64,000 nucleotides of DNA from Sulfitobacter sp. HGT1 (GTDB lineage Bacteria > Pseudomonadota > Alphaproteobacteria > Rhodobacterales > Rhodobacteraceae), in NCBI RefSeq assembly GCF_013282155.1, contig NZ_BLWI01000019.1:99445-163444 (forward strand), in the 5' to 3' direction. Shown here one piece after another: positions 1 through 7,942 of this stretch. Numbering within the stretch: the first letter of the stretch is position 1; every line of letters begins with the position of its first letter. The notes beneath the pieces are model-generated. The model did not search any database and was not told the DNA's origin. It worked only from the letters and a program-made list of their open reading frames with translations. The position numbers were made by a program, and so were the translations under genes.

Positions 1-597
1 GGGTTTGTGCGTGTCTCCGAGGCGTCAAAAGGGCCGGATTTGCAGCTTTATTTTTCGCCTGTCAGCTATACGCGTGCGCCTGTCGGCGTACGCCCCTTGA
101 TGAACCCCGACCCGTTCGCGGGCTTTTTGATGGGGTTCAATCCGTGCAAGCCGACCAGCGTCGGGCATTTGCAAATCCGGTCGCCCGACCCGATGGAGGC
201 CCCCGAAATGCAGCCGAACTATCTGGACACTGACCATGACCGCGCGATGATGCTGGCCGGTACAAAACTGATGCGCCAGATCGCGGGCACCGCGGCCATG
301 CGGGCGGTCATCGAAAGCGAACTGTACCCCGGGCCGGATATTGTCAGCGATGATGATATCGTCGCGTATAACCGTCAAAAAGCGTGGACCGTCTTTCACC
401 AATGTTCGACCTGCCGCATGGGCAGTGATCCTGCCGTCTCGGTCGTTGACGCGCACCTTAAGGTGCACGGCATTGTGGGATTACGTGTTGCCGATGCGTC
501 GGTCTTTCCAACCATTCCCACGGGCAACACCAATGCACCGGCCATCATGGTCGGTGAAAAGGCATCCGACATTATTCTGGCCGATGCAAAGCGCTGA
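1..597 (+). CDS. GMC-family FAD oxidoreductase, C-terminal part (5' end outside window)
   Basis: The reading frame is open from the first base, so this is the 3' part of a longer gene; GMC enzymes are usually 500-560 residues and about 199 are visible. They oxidise alcohols or polyols with FAD. The C-terminal GMC domain is recognisable by the active-site histidine in WTVFHQCSTCRMG and by the final block VGLRVADASVFPTIPTGNTN with the second active-site polar residue (Asn) in GNTNAPAIM. It ends 12 bp before an enolase-superfamily gene on the same strand, which suggests a shared sugar or sugar-acid catabolic operon. The substrate cannot be read from the fragment; choline dehydrogenase-like is the generic label. 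Confidence 0.9.
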   Translation, partial: GFVRVSEASKGPDLQLYFSPVSYTRAPVGVRPLMNPDPFAGFLMGFNPCKPTSVGHLQIRSPDPMEAPEMQPNYLDTDHDRAMMLAGTKLMRQIAGTAAMRAVIESELYPGPDIVSDDDIVAYNRQKAWTVFHQCSTCRMGSDPAVSVVDAHLKVHGIVGLRVADASVFPTIPTGNTNAPAIMVGEKASDIILADAKR

Positions 598-609
598 AAA
601 GGACAACAG

Positions 610-1713
610 ATGAAGCTGAAATCGATCGAGACTTTCACCACCCCCGATGTCGGCTTTGTGCGCGTCACAGCCGAGGACGGATCGCAAGGCTGGGGGCAGG
701 TGTCGACCTATCATTCCGATATCACCTGCCAGATTTTGCACCGGCAGGTCGCACCGCATGTACTGGACAAAGACACAACCGATCTGGATGACCTGCTGGA
801 TATCGTGGCCGAGCGTGAACACAAGTTTCCCGGCTCGTACTTGCGCCGCGCAATGGCCGGGGTGGATACGGCAATCTGGGACATGCGCGGCAAACAGCAG
901 GGTAAATCCGTGGCCGAATTGCTCGGCGGCACACCGGGTTTGATCCGCGCCTATGCGTCCTCGATGAAGCGCGACATCACCCCCAAGGACGAAGCCGCCC
1001 GCCTGATACATCTGCGCGACACCCAAGGGTTCGACGCCTTCAAGGTCCGTGCCGGTGCCGAAGTCGGCCGCGACAAGGACGAATGGCCCGGCCGCACCGA
1101 AGATATCATCCCGACAATGCGCCGCGCGCTGGGCGATGATGTTGATCTGCTGATCGACGCGAACAGCTGCTATTCGCCTGACCGCGCGATCGAAGTCGGG
1201 CACATGCTGCAAGACAACGGTTTCACCCATTTTGAGGAACCTTGCCCCTATTGGGAGTTGGAGCAAACCAAGCAAGTCACCGATGCCCTTGATATCGACG
1301 TGACCGGAGGAGAGCAGGATTGCGACCTGCCAACATGGAAACGGATGATCGATATGCGGGCCGTCGATATCGTGCAGCCCGATATCCTGTATCTGGGCGG
1401 GATCAGCCGCACATTGCGGGTTGCCAAAATGGCCGCCGCTGCCGGCTTGCCCGTCACCCCGCATTGCGCGAACTGGTCACTGGTTACGCTGTTCACGATG
1501 CACCTGCTGCGCGCGATCCCGAATGCCGGCAAATATCTGGAGTTTTCTATCGAGGGGCCGGATTATTATCCGTGGCAGTACGATCTGTTTGTCCAAAGCC
1601 CTTATGGAATCGAGAACGGCCAAGCCCGCGTGACCGATGCACCGGGCTGGGGTGTTGAAATCTCGCCCGATTGGCTGGCCCGCTCGGCCTATCAGATCAG
1701 CACGCTGGAATAG
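610..1713 (+). CDS. Mandelate racemase/muconate lactonizing enzyme family protein (enolase superfamily)
   Basis: A 367-residue protein of normal family length. It has the N-terminal capping region and a C-terminal barrel with the expected residues: the K-x-R pair in FKVRAG (Lys145, Arg147), metal ligands Asp183 (LLIDAN), Glu209/210 (HFEEP) and Glu235 (GGEQD), and the His/Asp dyad Asp258 (QPDILY) and His285 (PHCANW). That set belongs to the mandelate-racemase subgroup, which includes sugar-acid dehydratases and racemases acting through an Mg-stabilised enolate. The substrate is not deducible. The start at ATG 610 follows AAAGGACAAC, an adequate ribosome site. It is probably co-transcribed with the upstream GMC oxidoreductase. 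Confidence 0.9.
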   Translation: MKLKSIETFTTPDVGFVRVTAEDGSQGWGQVSTYHSDITCQILHRQVAPHVLDKDTTDLDDLLDIVAEREHKFPGSYLRRAMAGVDTAIWDMRGKQQGKSVAELLGGTPGLIRAYASSMKRDITPKDEAARLIHLRDTQGFDAFKVRAGAEVGRDKDEWPGRTEDIIPTMRRALGDDVDLLIDANSCYSPDRAIEVGHMLQDNGFTHFEEPCPYWELEQTKQVTDALDIDVTGGEQDCDLPTWKRMIDMRAVDIVQPDILYLGGISRTLRVAKMAAAAGLPVTPHCANWSLVTLFTMHLLRAIPNAGKYLEFSIEGPDYYPWQYDLFVQSPYGIENGQARVTDAPGWGVEISPDWLARSAYQISTLE

Positions 1714-1894
1714 CGCTGCGTCTGTCGTCTCGGTTCAGCCTGTGGCCTTTTCTTGAAACCCTCAAGATTTAGCCAATAAAATCAGAGAGCAACCGGCGAC
1801 AGACCGCCACAAAAGCCGATGAAAAAACGGTTTTGCAAATTAATGTAACAATTTTGAAAAAATCGGACAAAACCGCCTTGCAGCCCGCGCTCAA

Positions 1895-1911
1895 CAGGGG
1901 TAGCACACCCC

Positions 1912-1913
<2 letters not shown>
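1895..1913 (+). other. Hairpin abutting the 5' end of tRNA-fMet
   Basis: CAGGGGT (1895-1901) and ACCCCTG (1907-1913) form a 7-bp stem with a 5-nt loop. Its last two bases are nucleotides 1 and 2 of the mature tRNA, so this stem and the acceptor stem cannot both form fully. It may influence 5' processing by RNase P, or be chance. Confidence 0.4.
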
Positions 1914-1988
<75 letters not shown>

Positions 1989-1998
1989 AATACAGAAC

Positions 1999-2030
1999 CA
2001 CCCGCAGCTGAAACGCTGCGGGTGTTCTTG
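1999..2030 (+). terminator. Intrinsic terminator of the initiator tRNA
   Basis: CACCCGCAGC (1999-2008) pairs perfectly with GCTGCGGGTG (2015-2024) around a 6-nt loop, followed by TTCTTG. Position, stem strength and the T-rich tail fit termination of the tRNA transcript. Confidence 0.8.
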
Positions 2031-2380
2031 TTTGTGCCAGACGCAATATACAGCCGGTCCGAATGGTGAGCCGTCGAGGTCGAGCCGGATACTGGATATT
2101 CGTGTTTTATGAATCAAAACCGACAGCGCCCCGTTGAGGCAGAGCCTCGCAATGACCTGCTTTGGGAGAATGCTGCCGACAATCAGGCAGACCGGATCAT
2201 CAACGGCAGATATCCTCGGGGGCAGCATATTCACCTTTGGTGACGGCCCGCGCCTTTTGCCATGACCGATCATTCTGACACGCCACCAACCTGACCTTCA
2301 CAATTTGCCCGGGCGGCCCCTTAGCTCTGAGGGCAGGAGCCATACAGGCATAGCGTATCCAACTTGTATCGAGGTCGGTG
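2031..2380. other. Intergenic stretch without a recognisable gene
   Basis: About 350 bp lie between the tRNA terminator and the 3' end of the minus-strand histidine kinase. A 99-codon minus-strand frame crosses it but runs into the tRNA gene and resembles no family I know. No repeat ends or transposase motifs were seen. It may be decayed coding sequence. Confidence 0.5.
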
Positions 2381-3811
2381 TCACGCGGCTGTGTGATAGA
2401 CTTCTGTTTCAGGTTCTTCGGCCAGTTCCTCTGCCATTGACTTCACAGTCACCTTAAAGGTCGTGCCGACGCCAAGCTCGCTCTCATAGCAGATCCGGCC
2501 TCCGTGCCCTTCGACGATACGTTTTGAGATGGCGAGACCCAAACCCGTCCCTTGGAACTTTCGCTGATCGCTTGAGTCAATTTGACCGAACTCTTCAAAA
2601 ATCTGACGCTCACTGCCTTCTGGAATCCCGATGCCCTGATCCGCAACCGAGAGAACCAGGTTCTCGTCTTCACGTGTCAGCGTCACCCTGACAGTCCCGC
2701 CTGAGTCGGAAAACTTGGCCGCATTTGAAAGCAGATTGGTGATGACTTGCCCCAGCCGTTTTCCATCCCCTTTGACAAAGAATTGCTCTTCGTCAATTTT
2801 TGCTTCGACATCGACGCCCAAGGTTTTTGCATAAGGCTGGAAATTGTCGATAGCACCCGTCACGACCGAACCCAGATCAACGGGGGCGAGTTTTAGGGTG
2901 AATTTGCCTGCTTCCGAAGATTGCAGCAAAAGCAAATCCCCGACCAAATCAATAAGCCGGCTGCTGTTGCTGCGTGCAATGCCAAGAAGCCGGGCCATTT
3001 TTTCAGGAACTTCACCGATGGACCCTGCGTGAATAAGGTCAAGCGCGCCCTTGATCGATGTCAAAGGGGTGCGCAGTTCATGGCTGACCGTAGACAGGAA
3101 GCGCGTTTTTGCCTCGCTTGCTGCCAATGCGTTCTTGTTCTCTATCTCCAAGGCAATCTGGTTGTTGAGAAGGACGGAATACCCCTTGATGAAATTGCGG
3201 GCGAGTTCAACGATAAAGCCCAATACGAACACCACGGTGAACAGATTAAGCCACGTCTCGGATGCCAGAGGGGGGCGCAAAATCCAGACGTCACGGACGG
3301 CGATAAACATGATTGCGCTGACATAGATCGCCAGACGCATACACAACACAGGGATGAATTGATGGTTGTTCATGGTTGCGAAAATGGAGGCCGAGACGAG
3401 CAGGAACAGCGGAAGAAAGTGCCCGCCGTCCGTCCCTTGTTGAACTGCGATTGCGATACAGAAAAGCGATATCGTTACCGCGCTCAGGAAGGTCGTGGCA
3501 TAGATCTGGTGCAACATCTTGCGTGGTTTGATCGTCCTTGCCTGACCCGTCGCGAGCATATGACGGAACAAAAGAAGGTCATAAACTTCACACAATGCAA
3601 TTGCGCCAAGGAAAAACAGCGCGACGTATGTGTTATAGTAAAACCCTGCAAGGCTAATGGCCGCCAGATAAATGACCGCCCTTTGAACGAACAGGCTCTG
3701 TCCGACAGCGGCGTAGTCCTGCAAGCGCTTTAAAATCGAGCGCTGCTCTCCCAGACCGCTTGTCTTTATCGAAACGATGTTTTTCAAATTTTTCATAACG
3801 TGACGTCCCAT
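2381..3811 (-). CDS. Membrane-bound sensor histidine kinase (6 TM, HisKA-HATPase)
   Basis: A 476-residue kinase. Hydrophobic segments at about 44-58, 61-82, 105-123, 132-147, 153-172 and 188-206 form a six-helix membrane sensor with very short loops. A linker leads to the HisKA box FLSTVSHELRTPLTSIKG (phospho-acceptor His244) and a full HATPase_c domain with N (NLLSNAAKF), G1 (DQGIGIP), F and G2 (GTGLGLAISK) boxes. With so little extracytoplasmic sequence, it probably senses a membrane-soluble ligand or membrane state. It is divergent from an acyl-homoserine-lactone synthase gene 150 bp away, so a link to quorum sensing is plausible but inferred. No response regulator gene adjoins it. Met6 (MKNLKN) is an alternative start. 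Confidence 0.9.
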   Translation of the reverse strand: MGRHVMKNLKNIVSIKTSGLGEQRSILKRLQDYAAVGQSLFVQRAVIYLAAISLAGFYYNTYVALFFLGAIALCEVYDLLLFRHMLATGQARTIKPRKMLHQIYATTFLSAVTISLFCIAIAVQQGTDGGHFLPLFLLVSASIFATMNNHQFIPVLCMRLAIYVSAIMFIAVRDVWILRPPLASETWLNLFTVVFVLGFIVELARNFIKGYSVLLNNQIALEIENKNALAASEAKTRFLSTVSHELRTPLTSIKGALDLIHAGSIGEVPEKMARLLGIARSNSSRLIDLVGDLLLLQSSEAGKFTLKLAPVDLGSVVTGAIDNFQPYAKTLGVDVEAKIDEEQFFVKGDGKRLGQVITNLLSNAAKFSDSGGTVRVTLTREDENLVLSVADQGIGIPEGSERQIFEEFGQIDSSDQRKFQGTGLGLAISKRIVEGHGGRICYESELGVGTTFKVTVKSMAEELAEEPETEVYHTAA

Positions 3812-3961
3812 CAGCCAACTTGGGCCATGCCGAGATAAGGTTCGATTTCATACTACTATGGGTGGAAAATTTGTTGCTATCATGGCAAAAGCATGTCTGA
3901 ATACAAATTGTTAACCTTTGTTAACACTCTAAAAATTTGTGATTAAGGCACTGGGCAGCAA

Positions 3962-4672
3962 ATGATGGGTTTCCAAACAATAAAAGCGTCACAAGGGACA
4001 TCTTCCGTACAAAGTGGCGTCTCATACGAAGAAAACGTGAAGTCGCAAAATGCAATACCTGCGGTTCCGGCTGTTTCCGGCCGGATAGAAGAGACTGTTA
4101 TCTCTGTGGGGAATCAGCATCGTTACGGTCAGCTTTTTATTGATAATCTGAAAGCCCGTAAAACGGTGTTCATCGACCAGAAGTCCTGGGATCTACCCCA
4201 TACCGAAGGCATGGAATTCGACCAGTACGACACCCCCCAAAGCCGATCCGTCGTGATCCATGAATATGGTCGCGTTCTGGCGGGCGTCCGGCTGTTGCCG
4301 ACAACAGCGCGCTGCGGGTGCTATTCGTATATGCTTAGAGATGCCCAGCTAGGTATGCTGCCCGATATTCCCGACTATGTTCTTTATGAAAAAGCCCCGG
4401 TTATGCCGCATGTCTGGGAAGCAACACGGCTGTTCGTCAACCACAACGAACCCGCCGACCGGCGACTGGTCATTCAAACCAAACTGATCAAGGCAATGGC
4501 GCGGGCAGCCACTGAGCAGGGGGCAACCCATGTGATCGGCATCGTCCCGGCGGTTTTTCAACGGTGGATGAACAGGCTGGGGCTCAGTGCTTTGCCGATG
4601 GGCCCGAAGCTTAACATCAGCGGCGACAACACCCAGGCTGCGGTTATGCATGTCGCAGGGCAGGTCGGTTAG
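3962..4672 (+). CDS. Acyl-homoserine-lactone synthase, LuxI family
   Basis: Makes N-acyl-homoserine lactone signals from S-adenosylmethionine and an acyl carrier. The LuxI invariant residues are present with exact spacing: Arg66, Phe70 and Trp76 in RKTVFIDQKSW, Asp87 and Asp90 in EFDQYD, Arg110 in AGVRLLPTT, and Glu153/Arg156 in WEATRLFV. The protein is 236 residues, and about 50 precede the conserved core (HRYGQLF), longer than usual. Two ATGs lie at 3962 and 3965, and a GTG in ETVISVGN would give a standard-length protein, so the start is uncertain. No luxR-type gene lies in the window; the divergent neighbour is a histidine kinase. Confidence 0.92.
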   Translation: MMGFQTIKASQGTSSVQSGVSYEENVKSQNAIPAVPAVSGRIEETVISVGNQHRYGQLFIDNLKARKTVFIDQKSWDLPHTEGMEFDQYDTPQSRSVVIHEYGRVLAGVRLLPTTARCGCYSYMLRDAQLGMLPDIPDYVLYEKAPVMPHVWEATRLFVNHNEPADRRLVIQTKLIKAMARAATEQGATHVIGIVPAVFQRWMNRLGLSALPMGPKLNISGDNTQAAVMHVAGQVG

Positions 4673-4811
4673 GCTAGGTCGGGTGGCGCAAGGGAATGCC
4701 GTGTCGGGCCCCTAAAAACTGGCCTTTGAAATTACATCAAACCGCCGCGTTCTGCCAAAAGCCTGAGCCTTTGCCAGAACGTCGGTGTCGTGATGCGAGT
4801 CGTGGCCCCGC

Positions 4812-5264
4812 TTAGCCGACTTTCTCGGCATCCAGTACATCTGCAAAGCTCTTGAAGAATTTCGCCGCCAGCTTTTTGGCCGTGCTTTGGATCAGGCGGC
4901 TGCCCAGTTGAGCAAGTTTTCCGCCGATCTGCGCCTTGGCATCATAGGTCAGGATGGTTGTGTCACCATCTGCGACCAGCGTGACATCCGCCCCGCCTTT
5001 TGCATGTCCGGCAGCCCCGCCATTGCCCTGTCCTGTCAGCGAAAACGCATCGGGGGCACCGCTTTTGTCCAGTTGAACGTCCCCGCTGAACCGCGCCTTT
5101 ACCGGCCCGACCTTCAGTACGATCTTGGCCTCCAGCTCGGTGTCGGAATGCTGGATCAGCTCTTCGCAGCCCGGAATGCACTGGCGCAGGATTTCAGGAT
5201 CGTTCAGGGCCGCATAAACCCGTTCTTTTGGTGCATTGATTACGATTTCGTCTTTGAGTTCCAT
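4812..5264 (-). CDS. coxG: Carbon monoxide dehydrogenase accessory protein CoxG (SRPBCC fold)
   Basis: A 150-residue protein of the CoxG/SRPBCC family, beginning MELKDEIVINAPKERVYAAL with the usual family landmark IPGCEEL near residue 30. It ends in a basic, amphipathic stretch (QSTAKKLAAKFFKSFADVL). In Oligotropha carboxidovorans, CoxG is implicated in attaching CO dehydrogenase to the cytoplasmic membrane. Here it is the last gene of the operon, 12 bp after a 33-codon gene whose stop lies over its ribosome site (AAAGGTAAG). Confidence 0.93.
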   Translation of the reverse strand: MELKDEIVINAPKERVYAALNDPEILRQCIPGCEELIQHSDTELEAKIVLKVGPVKARFSGDVQLDKSGAPDAFSLTGQGNGGAAGHAKGGADVTLVADGDTTILTYDAKAQIGGKLAQLGSRLIQSTAKKLAAKFFKSFADVLDAEKVG

Positions 5265-5276
5265 GGTCTTACCTTT

Positions 5277-5378
5277 TTAACAGCAGGGAAATTTAATGGT
5301 TGCAAGCGTTTCGGCCTGTTCGGGTGTCAGCTTCCATTTTTGACGCAAAGCGCCAAGGTAGATGCGCAATCTTCTCAT
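5277..5378 (-). CDS. Small protein (33 aa) between the MobA-like gene and coxG
   Basis: This frame reads ATG at 5378-5376 to TAA at 5279-5277. Its ATG overlaps the stop of the upstream nucleotidyltransferase as ATGA, the same coupling used elsewhere in this operon, and coxG begins 12 bp after its stop. The product starts MRRLRIYLGALRQKW, is rich in Arg/Lys with an amphipathic pattern, contains LTPEQAETL, and ends in the dipeptide Cys-Cys. No family was recognised. The paired terminal cysteines suggest a metal, sulfur-transfer or disulfide role in maturing the Mo-Cu or Fe-S centres of CO dehydrogenase, but that is a guess. The coupling is the main evidence that it is real. Confidence 0.62.
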   Translation of the reverse strand: MRRLRIYLGALRQKWKLTPEQAETLATIKFPCC

Positions 5379-5986
5379 GTTGTGGCCCCTTGTGGTGTCA
5401 TCCGCTCGAATGCCGCAAAGGCATCGGGCGTATCAATGTCACTGAAAAATCCGGGGGTCGGCATGGGGATATACGCTGACAAGTCTGGGTTGGTGCGGGT
5501 GAATTTCCCGCAACCGGGGTTCACATCATCCGCCAGCAAGCGGGCCCGCATATGCGCGGGAACCACGATGGGATTGCCACGTGTGGCGTCCCGAAGGGGA
5601 ATGGATATTTTCGCGGGGTTCGCCTCCAGATGCGCACGGATGAATGCGCGCAGATCGTCGGCTGTCAGCTCCGGCTGGTCACCAAGCCCGATCAGCAGAT
5701 GGTCGGTCAACGGGGCCTCAAGCAGCCCTGCCTTTACCGAAAATGCCTGACCTTTTTCAAACTCCGGATTGTGGATCAGCCGGATTGGCAGGCCCGCAAG
5801 TGCCGCTTTGATCCGGGCGGGTTCAAACCCTGTGACAACGCAGACCTCGCCTGAAATGGCCGCGAGGTAGGTTTGCACCACGTGGCGGATCATCGGGGTG
5901 CCTGCGATGGGCAGCAACAGTTTGTTGCGGTCCCGCATGCGCCGCGACAGGCCTGCCGCCAGAATGATCGCACCGACACTATCCAT
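5375..5986 (-). CDS. MobA-like NTP transferase (probable molybdenum-cofactor cytidylyltransferase)
   Basis: A 203-residue nucleotidyltransferase with the GT-A signature AIILAAGLSRRMRDRNKLLL (GxSxRMG-like loop and the catalytic Lys), metal-binding GLGDQPEL, and RGNPIVVP. Proteins of this type in xanthine- and CO-dehydrogenase clusters convert Mo-molybdopterin to the cytosine dinucleotide form. CO dehydrogenase uses molybdopterin cytosine dinucleotide, so MocA-like activity fits better than MobA guanylyl transfer. The gene overlaps the upstream XdhC-like gene by 8 bp and its stop overlaps the ATG of the following 33-codon gene. Confidence 0.88.
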   Translation of the reverse strand: MDSVGAIILAAGLSRRMRDRNKLLLPIAGTPMIRHVVQTYLAAISGEVCVVTGFEPARIKAALAGLPIRLIHNPEFEKGQAFSVKAGLLEAPLTDHLLIGLGDQPELTADDLRAFIRAHLEANPAKISIPLRDATRGNPIVVPAHMRARLLADDVNPGCGKFTRTNPDLSAYIPMPTPGFFSDIDTPDAFAAFERMTPQGATT

Positions 5987-6758
5987 TTTGCGCCGCCTGC
6001 ACCAAAAGGCCGCGCTTTACTTCGGTCAGCTCTGCCAGGATCGACAGCGCGATTTCCGAAGGGGTGACAGCCCCGATATCCAGACCGGCAGGGGCTTTCA
6101 CAGCCGCAATGCGCGCAGGGTCCACACCCGCCGTCACCAGCTTTTCCGACAGGCTGGCGTATTTCTTGGCGCTGCCCACAAACGCAACATAGGACGCCGT
6201 GTCGGCCAAACCGGTTTTAAGGGCGGCCAGATCACCTTGGCCTTGGGTTGCGATCACCAGATATCTGGCGCGGCCCGGTGCGCGGGGGGGCAGGGGGGTA
6301 TCTGTCGCGGCAGCGGCCACGGCCCATCCGAATTGCGGGGCGAGTTCTTGCAGTTTTACGGCAACGGGGGATTCCCCAAAGATCAACAGGTCAGGCTTGG
6401 GCAGGTAGGGTTCGATAAAAATGTCGATCGTCCCCTTTGACGGGCACCCGTTGCGGGCAAACCGGATACCGTCTACATCATCGCCCGCCTGCACGCCTTT
6501 GCCGGCCAGATCCTCTTCGGGCGCGACCGAGATGAACTGCGGCTGGCCCGTGGCATAGGCCCGAAGGGTCGCGTCCCTGATCGCCCCGCGCACGCAGCCG
6601 CCGCCCAGCCAGCCCTCAAGGATTGTCCCGTCTTCACGCAGCAATGCCTTTGCACCCGGCTTGGCAGCGGTGGTTCCTGCGGTGCGCACAATTGTGGCGA
6701 TGGCGAAACAATCCTCGCCTTCCTGCAAGCCGTTTTCCATGAGTTGTTTGGGTGTCAT
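5979..6758 (-). CDS. coxF: XdhC/CoxF family molybdoenzyme maturation protein
   Basis: A 259-residue protein with the XdhC N-terminal domain (FAIATIVRTAGTTAAKPGAK, then GWLGGGCVRGAI with the conserved Cys) and a C-terminal Rossmann-like domain (LLIFGESPVAVKL, YVAFVGSAKK, DIGAVTPSEIALSILAEL). XdhC family members hold and sulfurate the molybdenum cofactor before insertion. The match to O. carboxidovorans CoxF rests on gene order (coxD-coxE-this gene); CoxI is also XdhC-like. It overlaps coxE by 4 bp. Confidence 0.88.
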   Translation of the reverse strand: MTPKQLMENGLQEGEDCFAIATIVRTAGTTAAKPGAKALLREDGTILEGWLGGGCVRGAIRDATLRAYATGQPQFISVAPEEDLAGKGVQAGDDVDGIRFARNGCPSKGTIDIFIEPYLPKPDLLIFGESPVAVKLQELAPQFGWAVAAAATDTPLPPRAPGRARYLVIATQGQGDLAALKTGLADTASYVAFVGSAKKYASLSEKLVTAGVDPARIAAVKAPAGLDIGAVTPSEIALSILAELTEVKRGLLVQAAQNG

Positions 6759-7942
6759 AGGCGGGCAAGCTCCGGCTCTAGGGCCGCCAGATCATCCAAT
6801 GTGTTAGCAGCGCGAAACAGGTCAAGATGCGGCAGGGCGGCGGCCATTGCGTCGGCTGTGGGTTCATAGCCGTCCCAGCCCTTGAGCGGGTTCAGCCAGA
6901 TGATCTTGCAGCCGCGTTTTTTCAGCCGGACCAGCGCATCTGAAATGCCGTCGGGCGAGGTGGTGTCATAGCCGTCGGACAGGATCATCACGACGGTGCG
7001 GTTGTCCACAAAGCGGCGTCCATAGGTGCCGGCAAAATGGCTCAGGCTGTCGCCAATTTTGGACCCGCCGGCAAAGCCATCGGCAAGCAGGGACAAGCGG
7101 GCGAGGGCGCGCAAGGCATCCTTGTCGCGCAGGGCCTCGGTGATCCGGACCAAGCGGGTGTGAAATAGATAGGCGTCGGCACGCGGGTCGGCGCGCATCA
7201 ATCCGGCGAGAAAGGCCAGAAACACCCGCGAATAGACGGTCATCGACCCTGACACATCGCAAATCGCGGTGATCCGAAGGCTCCGGTCGGGCCGCTGGCG
7301 TTTGGGCAGGGCAAACGGTTCGCCGCCCGTGGCAAGGCTTTGCCGCATGACCTTGCGAAAGTGAATCCGGTCGCCTTTGCGGGCGGCCTTGCGGCGGCGG
7401 GACCGGCGGTCGCGCAGGGCAGCGCCAAGGCGTAGCGCCACTTTTTCGGCCTCGGCGATGTCCTCGGGGCGCACGATATCGCGCAGGTCTTTCTTGAACA
7501 GGTTGGTGACATCGGTGGCGACAAGCTTGCCTTCGCCGTCGCTTTGCGCTTCGCCATCGCCGCCATCGGGGGCGGTGATATCACCCGCGCCGCCATTCGA
7601 CTGGCCTTCGACGCTGGTATCGCGGGACGAATGGACGTTTTTATTCGGGCTTTGCGGGGCTGTTGGTGTGATGCGGGTTTTCACGCGCCCGCCGTTCATC
7701 CAGAAGCTGTTGAACAACCCGTCAAATTGCGCGGCCTCTTCGGCGCAGCCAGCAAAGACGGATTTCAACGCGCGGCGTGCATCTTGCGGGTTTGCGGCAT
7801 CAATATGGGTCAAGGCATCCAGAGCGATACCCGTTTCGCCCACGCCAAGCCGCAAGCCGTGATCGCGCAGATGCGCCACGAAACCGGCCATGCGGGCGGC
7901 AGGCCCGGGATCGCGGGCCGCGAATTTGGTGACAAGGCTCAT
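6755..7942 (-). CDS. coxE: VWA-domain protein CoxE
   Basis: A 395-residue protein. An N-terminal helical region (RMAGFVAHLRDHGLRLGVGE) is followed by a low-complexity acidic/Gly segment, a basic stretch and a C-terminal von Willebrand A domain with the MIDAS motif DVSGSM and a second acidic site in MILSDGYDT. CoxE acts with the MoxR-type ATPase CoxD as a chaperone pair; in O. carboxidovorans it is needed to assemble the [CuSMoO2] site of CO dehydrogenase. The gene overlaps coxD and the XdhC-like gene by 4 bp each, which implies translational coupling. Confidence 0.93.
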   Translation of the reverse strand: MSLVTKFAARDPGPAARMAGFVAHLRDHGLRLGVGETGIALDALTHIDAANPQDARRALKSVFAGCAEEAAQFDGLFNSFWMNGGRVKTRITPTAPQSPNKNVHSSRDTSVEGQSNGGAGDITAPDGGDGEAQSDGEGKLVATDVTNLFKKDLRDIVRPEDIAEAEKVALRLGAALRDRRSRRRKAARKGDRIHFRKVMRQSLATGGEPFALPKRQRPDRSLRITAICDVSGSMTVYSRVFLAFLAGLMRADPRADAYLFHTRLVRITEALRDKDALRALARLSLLADGFAGGSKIGDSLSHFAGTYGRRFVDNRTVVMILSDGYDTTSPDGISDALVRLKKRGCKIIWLNPLKGWDGYEPTADAMAAALPHLDLFRAANTLDDLAALEPELARL

